A stretch of 64,000 bases of DNA from Pollenia angustigena (taxonomy: Eukaryota; Arthropoda; Insecta; Diptera; Polleniidae): NCBI GenBank assembly GCA_930367215.1, contig OV884056.1, forward strand, positions 93,879,285 to 93,943,284. The letters run 5' to 3'. The notes under the pieces were generated by a model. It did not search any database. It had not been told where the DNA came from and worked only from the letters and a program-made list of their open reading frames with translations. Position numbers and translations under genes: made by a program. Positions 1 to 16,039 of this stretch are shown here, piece by piece; position 1 is the stretch's first letter, and every line of letters begins with the position of its first letter.

Positions 1-851
1 TCCGCCAAAGAAATTATGCTAAGCCACATTTTTAAATATGTTTTGTATTCTGAAAATCGCTTTCCAAATACATATGTTCCTTTCAATAAAATCCGAAAAA
101 TAAACTAAATAAGACGTTTTTTTCCTACACAATTTTAGAAATGTCGCTTAATACATTCTTACGGGAAGGTATCGATATGTACTTTAAATTATTCGACAAA
201 CAACAATTCAGTTGTTCATTAATTGAGTGATGAGAAAAATAAAAAGTGTGGGCTAAACTCGAAAGAAAAAAGAACTTCACGTATACAACAAAAACTTACT
301 AGATTACTAGAAGTACGGAAAATAGAAGTATGGAAAAAACATGTAAATAAAATTGAAAATGAATAATCAATTACGGCAAATTTCGATCCACCATTACAAT
401 CGATTAAAGATTGAACTTTGACTATAGACTAGCAAAGAATTCTGATGATTAGAATGTGATTGTTCTCGAAACTAGCAAATTCGACCCGAGTTCAATCCCG
501 TGGTCGGTCAAGAATAAAATTATCAAATATTTTTTATTCATTTCGTGTTGAAAATTCCTTCCTTCACTAAAAATAATTTAATGAAAATTAAATTTAATGA
601 ACTTAAGGCTAATTAAAAATATCAATGCAGACCTCTAATTCACATACAATACGAAAAATACTAGCAATGCGCTTGTTCCGACAGAGACCGACTACTTGGC
701 TGGTTTTGATTCATGAAATAGACATCCAAAATATATACTTAAAGGGGATTAAAATAAATTTTACAAATTGTTAAACATATTATACAACTTTTAAACCTTT
801 CAGATATTGATTATTTTCGATATGCACATACATAAATACAAAAAATCTTAT
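1..851. other. non-coding AT-rich sequence, upstream of or intronic to MED31
   Basis: No open frame resembles the missing N-terminal exon of MED31, so this is probably intron of that gene with the first exon left of the window. Around 425-515 there is a stretch with a possible polymerase III A box and B box (GAGTTCAATCCC near 489-500, flanked by a 5 bp CGACC/GGTCG stem), which may be a decayed tRNA-derived SINE. Nothing else is recognised. Confidence 0.4.
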
Positions 852-1117
852 ATGCGAGTCATTACCGCAAAAAAAGCTTAAGCGACAAAAACAAAATTTT
901 ACATGAGGTTTTTTTTTATTTTATTTCATAAAAATTTTGTATGAAGGTTGTCGCTTAAGATAAAATTTTTTTTGCTATAAAATCGTAAACAGGAGCTTAT
1001 GTGACCATGTCATTTAAGAAGATGACGGATGCAAGTTTTACCAATAAAGTCATTTATTAAAAAAAGAAAAATTGAAAATAATGTCGCTTAAGCTTTTTTG
1101 GTGGTGATGACTTGTAT
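852..1117. repeat. MITE-like inverted repeat, about 266 bp
   Basis: The ends are imperfect inverted repeats of roughly 38 bases. Both carry AGTCAT, then a purine-rich run, then AAAAAAGCTTAAGCGACA, read inward from each side. There is no coding capacity. The target-site duplication is not clear, so the superfamily is unassigned. It lies about 130 bases upstream of the MED31 exon acceptor. Confidence 0.55.
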
Positions 1118-1250
1118 GGTATAGCAAATAAAGTATGTAGCATTTTGATTTTTAAAAAGAATAGATTTTTAATATTTTTTTATTGTTTTTATGAAAATGC
1201 TTGAGAAGGTGGCAACTAAATAAACTTTTTTATATTGGAATGTCTTTTAG

Positions 1251-1792
1251 TCCTGGCTCAACGTGGTTATTTTAAAGATCAAGCTTTTATTAATTACCTT
1301 AAATATTTGCAATATTGGAAAGAACCAGAATATGCAAAATATTTAATGTATCCCATGTGCTTGTACTTTCTCGACTTATTACAATATGAACACTTTCGCC
1401 GCGAAATCGTGAATTCACAATGTTGCAAGTTTATCGATGATCAGGCCATACTTCAATGGCAACATTATACACGTAAACGCATTAAAATGTTTAATTCTGT
1501 TAATGGTAATACTCACAACCAGCTTAATGCTCCGCCCAACTCTGATAACATGGCAGATGCCCAACAACCCCAAATGGGAGCTCAACAGTCGCAACAACAA
1601 CAACCATTGCAATCAGGGCAAACAAATATCAATGCTTGTAATATGCAAAATGGTTCAATGGCTAACTCAGGCAATACTCAGCAACAAACTCAACTTAGTG
1701 GCCAACAACAGACGCAACAGTTGAATGGCAACTCTTCAGCAAACGTTAATCAAACAAACGCAGGTGGTGCTGCTCTAATGCAGAAAATGTAA
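1251..1792 (+). CDS. MED31: MED31 (Soh1) Mediator subunit, terminal exon
   Basis: MED31 is a small conserved subunit of the Mediator middle module, which links transcription factors to RNA polymerase II in the nucleus. The exon starts after a splice acceptor (TGTCTTTTAG, AG at 1249-1250) and opens with two bases that complete a Phe codon, then LAQRGYFKDQ. The conserved Soh1 helices follow with almost no change from fly MED31: NYLKYLQYWKEPEYAKYLMY, the YPMCLYFLDLLQ helix, and the HFRREI...QWQHYTRKR end. After that comes a low-complexity tail rich in Gln, Asn and Ser, normal for dipteran MED31. The exon contributes about 180 residues and ends at TAA. The first coding exon (about 40 residues in relatives) is not in the window. 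The upstream TTG that keeps the frame open lies before the acceptor and is not a real start. slx1 begins 394 bases downstream on the same strand. Confidence 0.96.
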
Positions 1793-2186
1793 TAGGATTT
1801 TTTTGAAAATAATATACATATTTAAAAAAAAAAACTTATTAGCATTTAACAATTAGTGTAATATTTAGTTTGTAAAACAAATTGTAATGTGTAAGTTAAA
1901 TTTAAATTTTTTAATAATGTTTGTAAAAATTAAAGCAAAGATGCATATTTATTTAAATACAGATTTTCTAAATAATATTTGAATGGATGAGTTTAATTTA
2001 GTGTATGCAGAATTATTAAAAAACAAACAAAATTGGTTGAGTTAAAGGCACTTAAAAAGTGTAAACTGAAATGCAACTTTTAAGAACTACTTTTCTCTAA
2101 TTGTGTAAAATATCATTCGGTTTACATATCTGGACCTAGTACTCTACAACAGACACACATGTAACAACTATTTTCTATTACAGAGT
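1793..2186 (+). other. MED31 3' UTR and slx1 5' flank
   Basis: This is AT-rich sequence. An ATTAAA-type polyadenylation signal lies near 1930. A good splice acceptor (TTTTCTATTACAG, ending at 2183) stands three bases before the slx1 start codon, so slx1 probably has a 5' UTR intron whose donor was not identified. Confidence 0.5.
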
Positions 2187-3214
2187 ATGACTTCGTCTCA
2201 ACAAATAGTAAAAACTGCAAGCGTCGATCCAATAAAATCCCGTTTTTATGGCGTCTACTTGTTGTGCAGCCAAAGTCTCGATAAACGTTACAGTGGAAAA
2301 TGTTACATAGGCTTTACAGTAAATCCCAATCGTAGAATTAAACAACATAATCGTGGAAAGGATTTTGGAGGTGCGAAAAAAACTAGTAATAAAGGTCCAT
2401 GGAAAATGGTCATGATAGTACATGGATTTCCTAACAATATATCAGCGCTGCAATTTGAATGGGCTTGGCAGCAGCCTTCATTATCCTCACGCCTCAAGAG
2501 TTTTGCCGAATTAAGAAGGAAATTGCAAAAGGAAACGCATTTTCAATACAACTTTCGTATATTGAGTCATATGCTAAATGTGGGACCTTGGCAAAGATTG
2601 CCTCTAGTGGTACGTTGGTTGGAAAGTGATTATGAATGTGCATTTGATGTAAGTTCAAAAATTTTCCATCTTAAATGCATTTATTTTTTTTTTTTTTTAT
2701 TTCTAATGTATTATTACAGCCTTTATTAACCCCGCCATGGCATATGAAAATAGTTAAAGGTTCAGTAGCTCTTGAAAAGCGTCTGACGAAAAAACAACAA
2801 TGTACTTTGCCTCGTGCCATATGGGCTGCAGAATGTCATCTTTGTATGCAAACAATACAAAATGCAGAACAATCGCGTATTGGTTGCTTAAATAGTCTTT
2901 GTAAATTAACTTGTCATATAATATGTTTAGCTAATCATATGTTGTCTTCGGATCCTTACCAGAAAGGTCATTATATACCAATATCTGGCGAGTGTCCATT
3001 ATGTCAGACACCCTTGTTGTGGATAGAATTATTACAAAGAAAACGTAAAATGCAAGGTATATTAATACAAGAGGATGAAGATGACGACGATGACGACGAC
3101 AATAGCTATGATATGGACAGTGACGACGAAGAGGAAATGAATAAAATTGGTTGTAATATTAGCTTTACTCAATGTGTCGAAGAATATCCAGGTCTTTACG
3201 AACTTAATGATTGA
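2187..3214 (+). CDS. slx1: SLX1 structure-specific endonuclease catalytic subunit
   Basis: The coding exons are 2187-2648 and 2720-3214. The 71 bp intron has GTAAGT and TTATTACAG ends and is phase 0. The product is 318 residues, close to other insect SLX1 proteins. SLX1 is the nuclease of the SLX1-SLX4 (MUS312) complex, which cuts Holliday junctions and flaps during DNA repair. Residues 20-100 form the GIY-YIG nuclease domain: GVY at 22-24, YIG at 40-42, conserved Arg50 in NRRIKQHN, and metal-binding Glu91 in FEWAWQQP. Exon 2 carries the SLX1-type RING-like zinc finger, with ligand candidates C193, C196, C210, C215, C219, C223, H227, C246 and C249. It is followed by a strongly acidic stretch (residues about 272-293, mostly Asp and Glu). 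The start is the first ATG after an upstream acceptor. A continuation that reads through the donor at 2649 meets a poly-T tract and is spurious. All catalytic residues are present, so the gene looks functional. Confidence 0.95.
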
Positions 3215-3315
3215 AATCCAAACACAATATTTTTATTTGCTTTATTCAGTGTTGAGATTGTATTAAAATATAAATAATATGCCTGTATTACGGTTTGCAA
3301 CTCAACTCTAGTTCA

Positions 3316-3623
3316 GGGGGGTTACCGCTTATTTCGATTCGAAAGAAATTATTTACGGATTCGTACAATTTGTACTGTGTATTAGATTTTCGTAATCGTT
3401 CGAAACGATGACAGAGGTTGTATTTTTTAAAAAATGGGAAATTTGATGAACAGTTTTTGCTCGTAATAGAGAGTGGCTTTTAAGAAAGTGATTTTTTGTT
3501 TTCAATAAAGTATGAAAAACGTCCGTTTATTCGAAACAAATATTACCAAAATCGTAATACACAGTACAAATTGTTCGAATCCGTAAATGATTTCTTTCGA
3601 ATCGAAATACGCGGTAACCCCCC
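3316..3623. mobile_element. 308 bp MITE with about 75 bp inverted ends
   Basis: The two ends are inverted copies over about 75 bases, starting GGGGGGTTACCGC and continuing through matching TTTCGATTCGAAAGAAAT and CAATTTGTACTGTGTATTA segments with only a few mismatches. The six bases AGTTCA lie directly outside both ends (3310-3315 and 3624-3629), consistent with a 6 bp target-site duplication. There is no coding capacity. It lies just beyond the slx1 3' end. A 6 bp duplication is unusual, so the superfamily is left open. Confidence 0.8.
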
Positions 3624-3629
3624 AGTTCA

Positions 3630-3969
3630 CCAAAGATTTTCAGCTCATCTCGAGCAGTTGTAAGTTGTTAAGTTTCAAGTCAACTGAGCTGAGTTATGTT
3701 AACAAACAACGTAATTAAATAATTGCCCTCATTTTTTCTAACTTTTTTTTTTAATTATAAAAGGAACAAAATAAAAAATACTACTTTTATATTTTTTTCT
3801 TAAATGTGTAGGTATTTATAAATACAAAGGATTTCAAATTAAATAAAAAAGGATTTCATTTATTTATTTGGTAAGATGTCTGTACCTAGATCCTAGATAA
3901 ATCATTTATTTATGTGGGTATGAACATAAAATACTACAATATCAGTTTTTTATACCTAGACATATTTAC
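3630..3969. other. AT-rich spacer between the slx1 and THAP genes
   Basis: It has homopolymer runs and no coding signal. It should contain the 3' UTR and polyadenylation signals of the two convergent neighbours, slx1 (+) and the THAP gene (-). Confidence 0.4.
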
Positions 3970-4884
3970 TTATAAAGAATTTAAATGTTCTTTTATAGAC
4001 TTTAAAATTCTTTCCATTTTCTGCAACTTTTTTATCATTTCCATTTTTTCATTAACATAATAATCTTTTGGCATTTGGACGAATTCTTCCCCCTTAAATA
4101 TAAAAGTTGTTACATGTTTTGCATCAACCAATTGATCTGCAAGTATTTCATCTTCATTTCTTTCTTTACTTGAAACTTCACTTTTAAACGTTACGCATAA
4201 ACTAGAGGAACTTTTAACAAATTGTATTTGTTGTGAAGATTTCATATTATTTGTCTTCTCAAGAGCTTTTTGGAATTGTGTTTGCTGTGGAGATATTTTT
4301 AAAATTTTAGCTTTCGATACAGCAGATTGAGTTTGACTAATTGTATTATCGAGAGTTCTTTTTTTGTTGTGAGTTTTAGGTGATATGCAGGTATCTTTTT
4401 CCTCCCCTGTATATATAATACAATCTTGTAATTCTTGCTCATCAAAAACATCAGAAAGTTGTTCGTCATGAGCATTTTCTTGTAGCTCGTTTGTCATAGT
4501 TGTTGACTCTACATGTAAATCTTGATCTTTTAAATATAATTGCTTATCATTTAGGCCAACTCTATTCATTTCGTATAAAAAGATGTCGATGTTTCCGTCT
4601 GAGTCTTCACAAGATTCTTCTATTTCTTGGTATGGAAATGGCAACGCTTCTCCAACCAGTACAGTGCGTCTGTTATTTACAGCCAAATATTTTTTATCGA
4701 AATGGTCTGAACAAAAATAATACATTGAGGAAGGGATATTGGCAGCCACTTTTCCTAATTCAAGCCAATTCTGACGTCTTTCTGGATTTTTAGGGAAACA
4801 AAACAATTTGACACCATTGCTTGACCGATCTTTTAAATTAATGTAATTTTCACAATTTTTGTAGATACAAGCTCTCGTAGTCAT
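3970..4884 (-). CDS. THAP-domain zinc-finger protein
   Basis: This is a single-exon reading frame of 304 residues. The N-terminus is a THAP domain, a DNA-binding C2CH zinc finger shared by host regulators and P-element transposases. Visible ligands are C6, C11, C58 and H61, with the invariant Trp40, the FCSDHF block at 57-62 and a Pro-containing end (EALPFPY, about 79-85). The middle is acidic and low in predicted structure. The last 40 residues (rich in Lys, Met, Leu and Glu) look like a coiled coil, as in many THAP proteins that dimerise. The frame stays open to a TTG at 4908, but the ATG at 4884 sits just before the THAP core and is the likely start. No transposase catalytic domain is present, so this looks like a host-type THAP gene, probably a nuclear DNA-binding protein of unknown target. 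It lies convergent with slx1 and only 76 bases from a hAT insertion on its 5' side. Confidence 0.85.
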   Translation of the reverse strand: MTTRACIYKNCENYINLKDRSSNGVKLFCFPKNPERRQNWLELGKVAANIPSSMYYFCSDHFDKKYLAVNNRRTVLVGEALPFPYQEIEESCEDSDGNIDIFLYEMNRVGLNDKQLYLKDQDLHVESTTMTNELQENAHDEQLSDVFDEQELQDCIIYTGEEKDTCISPKTHNKKRTLDNTISQTQSAVSKAKILKISPQQTQFQKALEKTNNMKSSQQIQFVKSSSSLCVTFKSEVSSKERNEDEILADQLVDAKHVTTFIFKGEEFVQMPKDYYVNEKMEMIKKLQKMERILKSIKEHLNSL

Positions 4885-6056
4885 TTTGTCCAAAAGTATA
4901 CAAAACAAAACCTTTAACTACGTGCGTGAACAAAACATACTAGAAAATTTTATTAAAGTACAGAGCTGCCGTTTTTGGTTATTTCTAACCAAAATTGGTT
5001 ATATTTTTTTTCAATGTGGAGATGTGAATATTTTTTTCATTTTGGTTACTTTTTTCTTAAACGAATATGTTTTTCTTGATACAATTATTTACGAGCTCGA
5101 ATAATTTGTACTGTGTACTACGATTTTGTCATTATTTGTTACCAACGAACGGAAGTTTTTTATACTCTATCGAAAACAAAAGAATCCTTTCAAAACAGCA
5201 ACCAAAAATTTTTTTAAGATTTTTGTTAAGAAAATATTGCCATTTGTAATTTTTATATTAAAAACGCCATGTTCTGAAATCGAAAACAAATAAAGTTTTA
5301 ATCAATGGAGATTTTCAATTATTTTTTTTAAATGAGCGTAGTTTTTCTTGATAAGTAGTACTTAAAGTAGGAAGTGCATAAAATCATACGGAATCGATTT
5401 CAAAAAATACACAAAAGTCCTTTTAGTGTTTCTAAAAACTTGAAAATAAGTTTATCCTTCTAAATTTCGGCTATTTCCAGAGGTATATTTAAATACATAT
5501 TTGAAAATATTTTTAAAAAATACGTTGATTTATCAATATAGTTTTAAAATTTATGGAATTTCTTTGAAAAATGGCTGTAAGTTTAAGAATGTTGAAATTT
5601 CACTGTTTATAACTTATCGGTTTGTATATTTATTAAATGTTTTTTAAGATAATGATTTGGTAAAAAAAACTTTTGACTGTCAGCTATATATTTTTTTCCC
5701 ATTGAATATACGTTACGAAAGACTAATTTGTTTATATTCGCCATAATATTTTATAATGATACACAAAATATATCAAATAGAACAATTTTGAAACAGTTTT
5801 TTATAATCAGAATTATAAATTTGTAATAAAATTTACAAACAAGAGAAAAAAGTTTTTATAATATTTTAAATATATGTTTGTAAATTCGAAAATATTTACA
5901 TAAAATTCATTTCGCATATCGCCAATCGTTTTCATTTTCGCCAAAATAATCGCCATATCGCCAAACGTTTATAAATTTATAACTGGCATTTAAAAAAATA
6001 TTATATTTATTAATTTTCAATATACTGAATTTTGTATAGAAATTTTACGGGCTTAA

Positions 6057-6339
6057 AGGCCAGGTTACACTATTATACTTTGTATTAATACATGTCAAAA
6101 ACTCAAGTAATATGACAAAGTCTGATAGTGTAAATGCAATGTGCCAGGAAAAGGACAAGTATTATTAAAAAAGTTTGACATCCCATACGACTTCATCGAT
6201 TTTATACTTTGTGTGATGGTGTGAACAGAAACTGTCATGTTAAATTAGATTTTTTGGCAGTCGCAACAAAACTCATTAGATTTCTGTCTCACAAAGTATT
6301 ATGGAATACGTTAGACTTGTGAGATAGTGTTATCTAGCC
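6057..6339. mobile_element. MITE nested in the hAT element, TTAA-flanked
   Basis: Inverted termini read AGGCCAGGTTACACTAT on the left and, reversed, GGCTAGATAACACTAT on the right. TTAA stands next to both ends (6053-6056 and 6340-6343), one base out of register on the left. This suggests a piggyBac-, Kolobok- or Harbinger-mobilised MITE. There is no coding capacity. Confidence 0.6.
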
Positions 6340-6504
6340 TTAACTCTTGTAAAACAAAAATATTTTTTTTTTTACGAAAAAATAAAAACTTAATAAAGGG
6401 TCTCGTTAGTTCTTTAAATGAAAAAATATTACATTTCTTGTTTTGTTTTCCTGATTTATAATTATTATTTTACTATAAAGTGCAAATAACCTTTGTATTA
6501 CAAT

Positions 6505-8063
6505 TAGGGTATTCATTTAATCGGGCTTTTTCTTTAATCGGTTAATCGCTCGATTAATTAACCGAGGTTTTGGTTTAATCGGTTTCTAATCGGTTAATTT
6601 TGTAATTGATCGGTTGACCGATTAATAAAGTTTTGTTATAAATTAAGTAATATCAATATATAAAAATGCAAAAATGATTTATAATTTCGTATTTATTAGT
6701 AAAAAAAACAATGGCATAACAAAAAAACAATTCTTGAACAAAATTTGTATGTAAAAAGTAGATAACTCCATGCATTTTTTGACAAAACTAGGTAACTCCA
6801 TAGTGTCTTAAAAAACAGAAGCATTAGAAGTTTAAAACGGCGTTGTTTCGAAAACTAAGACAGAAAGAGCGAAAAAGAAAGAAATCCGGTCTCAAGCTCT
6901 TTGGGTCAAAATGTTAAACCTAAACATTGCAACTCCCGAGAATTCAGGGAATATTATATGCGTTCTTTTCATGAAAGTTTGTTCGAATGTTAAGGGGGTA
7001 AAAATGGTAAGAACGGATAAATTCGGTTATATTATATATCCATAACTAAAAGAGATACCTAAAAATGAAAACCTATCGTTGCTCTTTAGAAAAATAAGCC
7101 GTCAGGTGTCTGGTACTTTTTAGAATTTTGGCCTTTTTAGGGAGTAAACGCGTGAAACCTGTAATTTGGGAAATTTTTTGTCACCCCATCTATCTTTAAA
7201 ATCAATAAACATATAAATAAACTTAATATCACATTCGAAACTAATCTAAAAAACCCAAGTACGAATTCGGTACTTTTTCGAAATTCGAACGTTAATTGTC
7301 TGGATCCCAATGCAATATTGCAATTTCTAATACTTTAATGGGGAGAAAAAAGTACCAAAAAGGGGGAACACGTGAAACTTAATTCCTTTCCTTAGATTTT
7401 TGTTTTACAATGGTACTTTCTTTAATTAAAGTTAATATTTTACCTATAAACATAAGCGTCCTGAGTGGAAAAGAATTTTTTGGTACTATTTTGTTATTTA
7501 ACTTGTATTTTTTTGGAATTTCGGTTAGTATTGGACCTAAGGTCCTCAGACATGCAAGGTCCTCAGTGAATGAGAGTCTGTATGAGGTGTCTTTTTGGTA
7601 CTTTTTGTTCGTTAACTGGTAATTTTTTCAATTGTCATTAATATTGCACCTATAAAAATAATTTAACATGGAATGTCATTAACGGATGAGAATAACTTTT
7701 TGGTAATTTTATGTTTTTCAACTGGTTGTTTTTTTTTTATCTAGAAACATTAACTTTGGCATAGAAGTACATATGTTCACGAATGAAAGGGAGATCTCGA
7801 AAGCAATCCTTAATGCAGCTTATCTTATTTCTCAATTCTTTTCCAGTATTTCTCTAAACATTTAAAACCCTCCATTATGACATAATTAGAATTTTTAAAA
7901 TTTTAAACACTTCTAATTTTGTTACTTCGGTTAATCGGTTAATCGACTGAAATTAACCGGTTTAATCGTTAATCGAAAAAAGCCAATTTAAAATTAACCG
8001 ATCAGTTAATCGGGTAGTAATTAATCGGTTAACCGATTAACGGTTAACCGAATGAATACCCTA
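6505..8063. mobile_element. hAT-like non-autonomous element nested in the 4961-8202 element
   Basis: It starts TAGGGTATTCATT and ends with its reverse complement. ATTACAAT is repeated exactly outside both ends (6497-6504 and 8064-8071), an 8 bp duplication. Both subterminal regions (6530-6640 and 7930-8050) carry many copies of a TAATCGGTTAA-type motif in both orientations, like the transposase-binding subterminal repeats of hAT elements. Short plus-strand ORFs (for example 7410-7622) are low complexity and not recognised. It is younger than its host element. Confidence 0.88.
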
Positions 8064-8440
8064 ATTACAATGCAACTTAAAATAAATTTTAATGATTTTC
8101 TAAATTAAAAAGAGGCATTTTAAATTTGGTTATATATTTATACATTTGGTAACTTTTTCCAAAATTTTGGTTGTAAAAATTGAATTGGTTGTGGCAGCAC
8201 TGTTAAAGTATACTTTTTTTCACAGTTGTATAAAAATGTATGAACGTTTTTTACAAACAAGTGTATTGCAGGGACAAAAAATAATGGTTTTTATAACGGC
8301 AAGGCGAATTTAAAAAAGTAAGTGCAACTCTACAACCAAGGCGAATTCAACAAGGTAAACTGAACTCGTCAGCCGTTCATCAGCTGTATCCACAAAAATC
8401 ATGAAACGTCAAAATATTGTTTTGTTTTTATACTGAAATT

Positions 8441-8615
8441 TGACAACAAGTAAGAAAATTGCAAAAACAAAATACATGGAGTTAATTCGCCTTGCTTTGT
8501 AGTTGTAGAGTTGCACCAAGGCGAATTTATACAAGGTAAGTGCAACTCTACAACTACAAAGCAAGGCGAATTAACTCCATGTATTTTGTTTTTGCAATTT
8601 TCTTACTTGTTGTCA
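8441..8615. repeat. perfect 75 bp inverted repeat (hairpin)
   Basis: The arms 8441-8515 and 8541-8615 are exact reverse complements, separated by 25 bases. CAAGGCGAATT occurs in the arms, in the loop and again at about 8300 and 8328, so this is probably part of a foldback transposon family with CAAGG ends. A transcript would form a near-perfect 75 bp RNA duplex. The outermost two bases may belong to the neighbouring MITE. Confidence 0.9.
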
Positions 8616-8853
8616 AGGTATATTTATAGCAGGTAGCCGCGAGATTACAACAATTGTACAATAAAACAAACAACAGTGCTTTTTATTGTTGTTTTATGAT
8701 ACGGACTGTCAAACAGCAAAGGGGTTGAAAAGAGACAAAAGATAAAAACAAAAAACGTGTTTACTATACAACTTTGACAGTTTGTATCACAAAACAAGCA
8801 AATAAAAAATAACCAGCTGGCTTTCCAAGACTACCTGCTATAAATATACCTTG
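8614..8853. mobile_element. 240 bp MITE with 23 bp inverted ends and 8 bp duplication
   Basis: The ends CAAGGTATATTTATAGCAGG and their reverse complement are exact over about 23 bases. CTTGTTGT is repeated on both sides (8606-8613 and 8854-8861). The left duplication copy is the end of the adjacent hairpin arm, so the MITE inserted into or beside the hairpin element. The 8 bp duplication fits P- or hAT-type mobilisation. Confidence 0.9.
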
Positions 8854-8891
8854 CTTGTTGTATTATAATTTGTGATAAATAGTGACGTGTG

Positions 8892-9980
8892 TAGGGTTGC
8901 CAGAAACCAATATTCAAATAACTGGACAATGTAATAAAACTCACCTGGATTTTGTATAAATAACTGGACAATCTAATATTTGGTATAATTTTTTTTTAAA
9001 TTATATTTGGTATAATTTTTTTTACCATAGCATTAAAAAACGAGGAAACGTAACAAAAAAATTGTAGTTTTGTAGCTTAACGTCATATTACACATCGTCA
9101 CCTAAAATCAAACAGGACTTAAGTAGCAAATAAAATTCAAAATCTACTTTTTTGGGAAAATAATCGTAAGCCCGTAACACGAATTTTACTAGAGAGGATT
9201 TTTTCTAATTGCATATCTTAATATCTATCTGAAAATCCAAAATAATTTGTGCACGATTTTAGATCTTTGTCCAATAAGTGTAGAAATGGACCAGTGCATT
9301 CCACTGATAAAATTTCTAAAAACGGGCTAAAATTTTCCTAAATTGTCCATAGAACCCAAATCCTTCTTCGTCTTTATTTAGCACCTGGATTTCAATTGGA
9401 CTAACCGTTTGCAAAGTTCAGAAAAATTAAACTTTTTGTTCTTAAATCTCTTACTCGTTTTAGTTGTAAGAAAATATTTTTGAAAAATTTTCAAACTTTC
9501 ATCCAAATTGAGTCTTATTTAAATTTCCAAAGGACATCCTTTTCCTTTATTGTGAGCATAGATTAATTCAAATGCTTAAAGTACTTTCGAAAAGCCCTGC
9601 AAATTGGTATGGAAAATACAAATGCGATTCATTTATGTATACAGATTTTGAACGTTATTTGTATCGCATTTTTTGATATAAATTGGAATATCTTTGGGCA
9701 TGATAAAAATTGTTCCTTTATATTAAGTATGTAATTAAAAAAAATTATTTTCTATTTTAACTGGTCAAATTTTTTTTGAGCTGGTGGTAACTGGACAAAA
9801 CCCAAAAAAAAACTGGACAACGAATTTTTTGTACAAATTAAAATAAGAGATCATTATATATTACTGTATCAATCATATATGGCCCCATGTGCTCCATTAA
9901 GTAAATAAAATGAAAATAAATAAATAAATAAATAAATAAATAAATGCAGGCAGGCCATTCCATGCCGTCTGGCAGCCCTA
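8892..9980. mobile_element. probable degenerate DNA transposon, about 1.1 kb
   Basis: The left end TAGGGTTGCCAGA and the reversed right end TAGGGCTGCCAGA match at 12 of 13 positions. ACTGGACAA motifs occur near both ends (8927, 8963, 9791, 9812). No target-site duplication is visible and no transposase is seen. The interior holds an (AAAT)n microsatellite at about 9915-9945. Confidence 0.45.
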
Positions 9981-10980
9981 GGCGGAAGCTACTCCATTTT
10001 GAGAAATATTGAGAATTTTTGGGAGGAAGTATTAAGTATAAGAAGACCTTGTGATTAGTCCGAAGTTTTTACATATTAAAAAAAATTATGTTATTAAATT
10101 TTGTCGTGAACACTATCTACAGCAAATGTAGAGCGTATTTTTTTAAATAATTAATTTAAACAAATATTCGAACATTATATATATCAAACTTTATGTGGTA
10201 TTTTACGAACAACTGAATTTTTGAGAAAAAATAATGGCGATTGTACAAACTTTAAGCTTCAAATTTCAATAAGAATGCACAAATAAAAAATGTATGTGTT
10301 ATTATGAGATGTTTTAAAAGATTTCTTAACATGAATTTTACTTTATGTATTGTTATTATATCGCACTAGTTCTATAATAGTGAATGAACTCAAAATTTTT
10401 ATTTTTAATTTTTTGGAAAAAATGACACGTTATATTTATATCTACCCGCTGTAAAAATTACATGATATTTTCTACTTTTAGGTAATGAAATGGTTGGTTT
10501 AAAAATTCTTTTTCATATGTCTTTTATGTTACATTACAAAGTTTTTACATATAAATTTTTAAATTTTGAGTAAATACAGTATCGTTGAACAAGTGCGATA
10601 TGTTATGTTTTTTGTTTAATAAATAGTTCCTTGCAAGCTATTTTTTTAACATAAACATTTTAACTAAACATTTTGGTATGTATGTATTGACTTTTAAAAA
10701 TTTGGCAAGTTTGCAAAAAAAAAAAGTTTTTTTTAAGAAAAGTTTTTTTTTCTGAGATCGTTTTTTTTTTAATATATGGTAACGCTGAAAACTGGCATTA
10801 AATATTTTGTTATTCATACAATTTTCTTATTTTGCTTTGTCAAGTGCGAATTTTTTGTAATAAAAATGGAAATTCTCTAAATTATTTTTGTTACATTGTC
10901 TCAAATTCAAACGAATTCATTAATTCTATATTTTAATAAGTTCAATATTTATAAGTAGTCCAAAAATTAGTAAGAAAACA
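9981..10980. other. DCAF12 upstream region
   Basis: About 1 kb of AT-rich sequence with long A and T runs. The promoter of the downstream WD40 gene must lie here, but no core promoter motif is convincing. Confidence 0.4.

Positions 10981-16039
<5,059 letters not shown>

Larger units (their letters stand above)
4961..8202. mobile_element. non-autonomous hAT element, 3.24 kb
   Basis: The ends are CAGAGCTGCC on the left and GGCAGCACTG on the right, i.e. CAGNGCTGCC inverted termini typical of hAT transposons, followed on both sides by related AACCAAAA-rich sequence. The eight bases TTAAAGTA stand exactly outside both ends (4953-4960 and 8203-8210), a perfect hAT-length duplication. No transposase frame is visible: the body is AT-rich with only short chance ORFs. 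It contains two younger insertions, a MITE at 6057-6339 and a second hAT-like element at 6505-8063. Removing these leaves about 1.4 kb. It lies upstream of the THAP gene start and could affect its promoter. Confidence 0.92.

Noticed and set aside
1415..1724. ORFs on the opposite strand and in another frame of the MED31 exon
   Set aside because: They overlap a conserved coding exon and have no domain; shadows of biased codon use.
4500..4793. Plus-strand ORF inside the THAP gene
   Set aside because: Antisense shadow of a conserved zinc-finger frame.
4884..4908. N-terminal extension of the THAP protein to a TTG at 4908
   Set aside because: No ATG upstream in frame; THAP proteins start immediately before the first Cys.
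7410..7622. 70-residue ORF inside the nested hAT element, as a possible transposase
   Set aside because: No hAT dimerisation or DDE motif; length and composition fit chance.
9915..9945. (AAAT)n run as a possible LINE tail
   Set aside because: No RT or other LINE sequence adjoins it; simple microsatellite.
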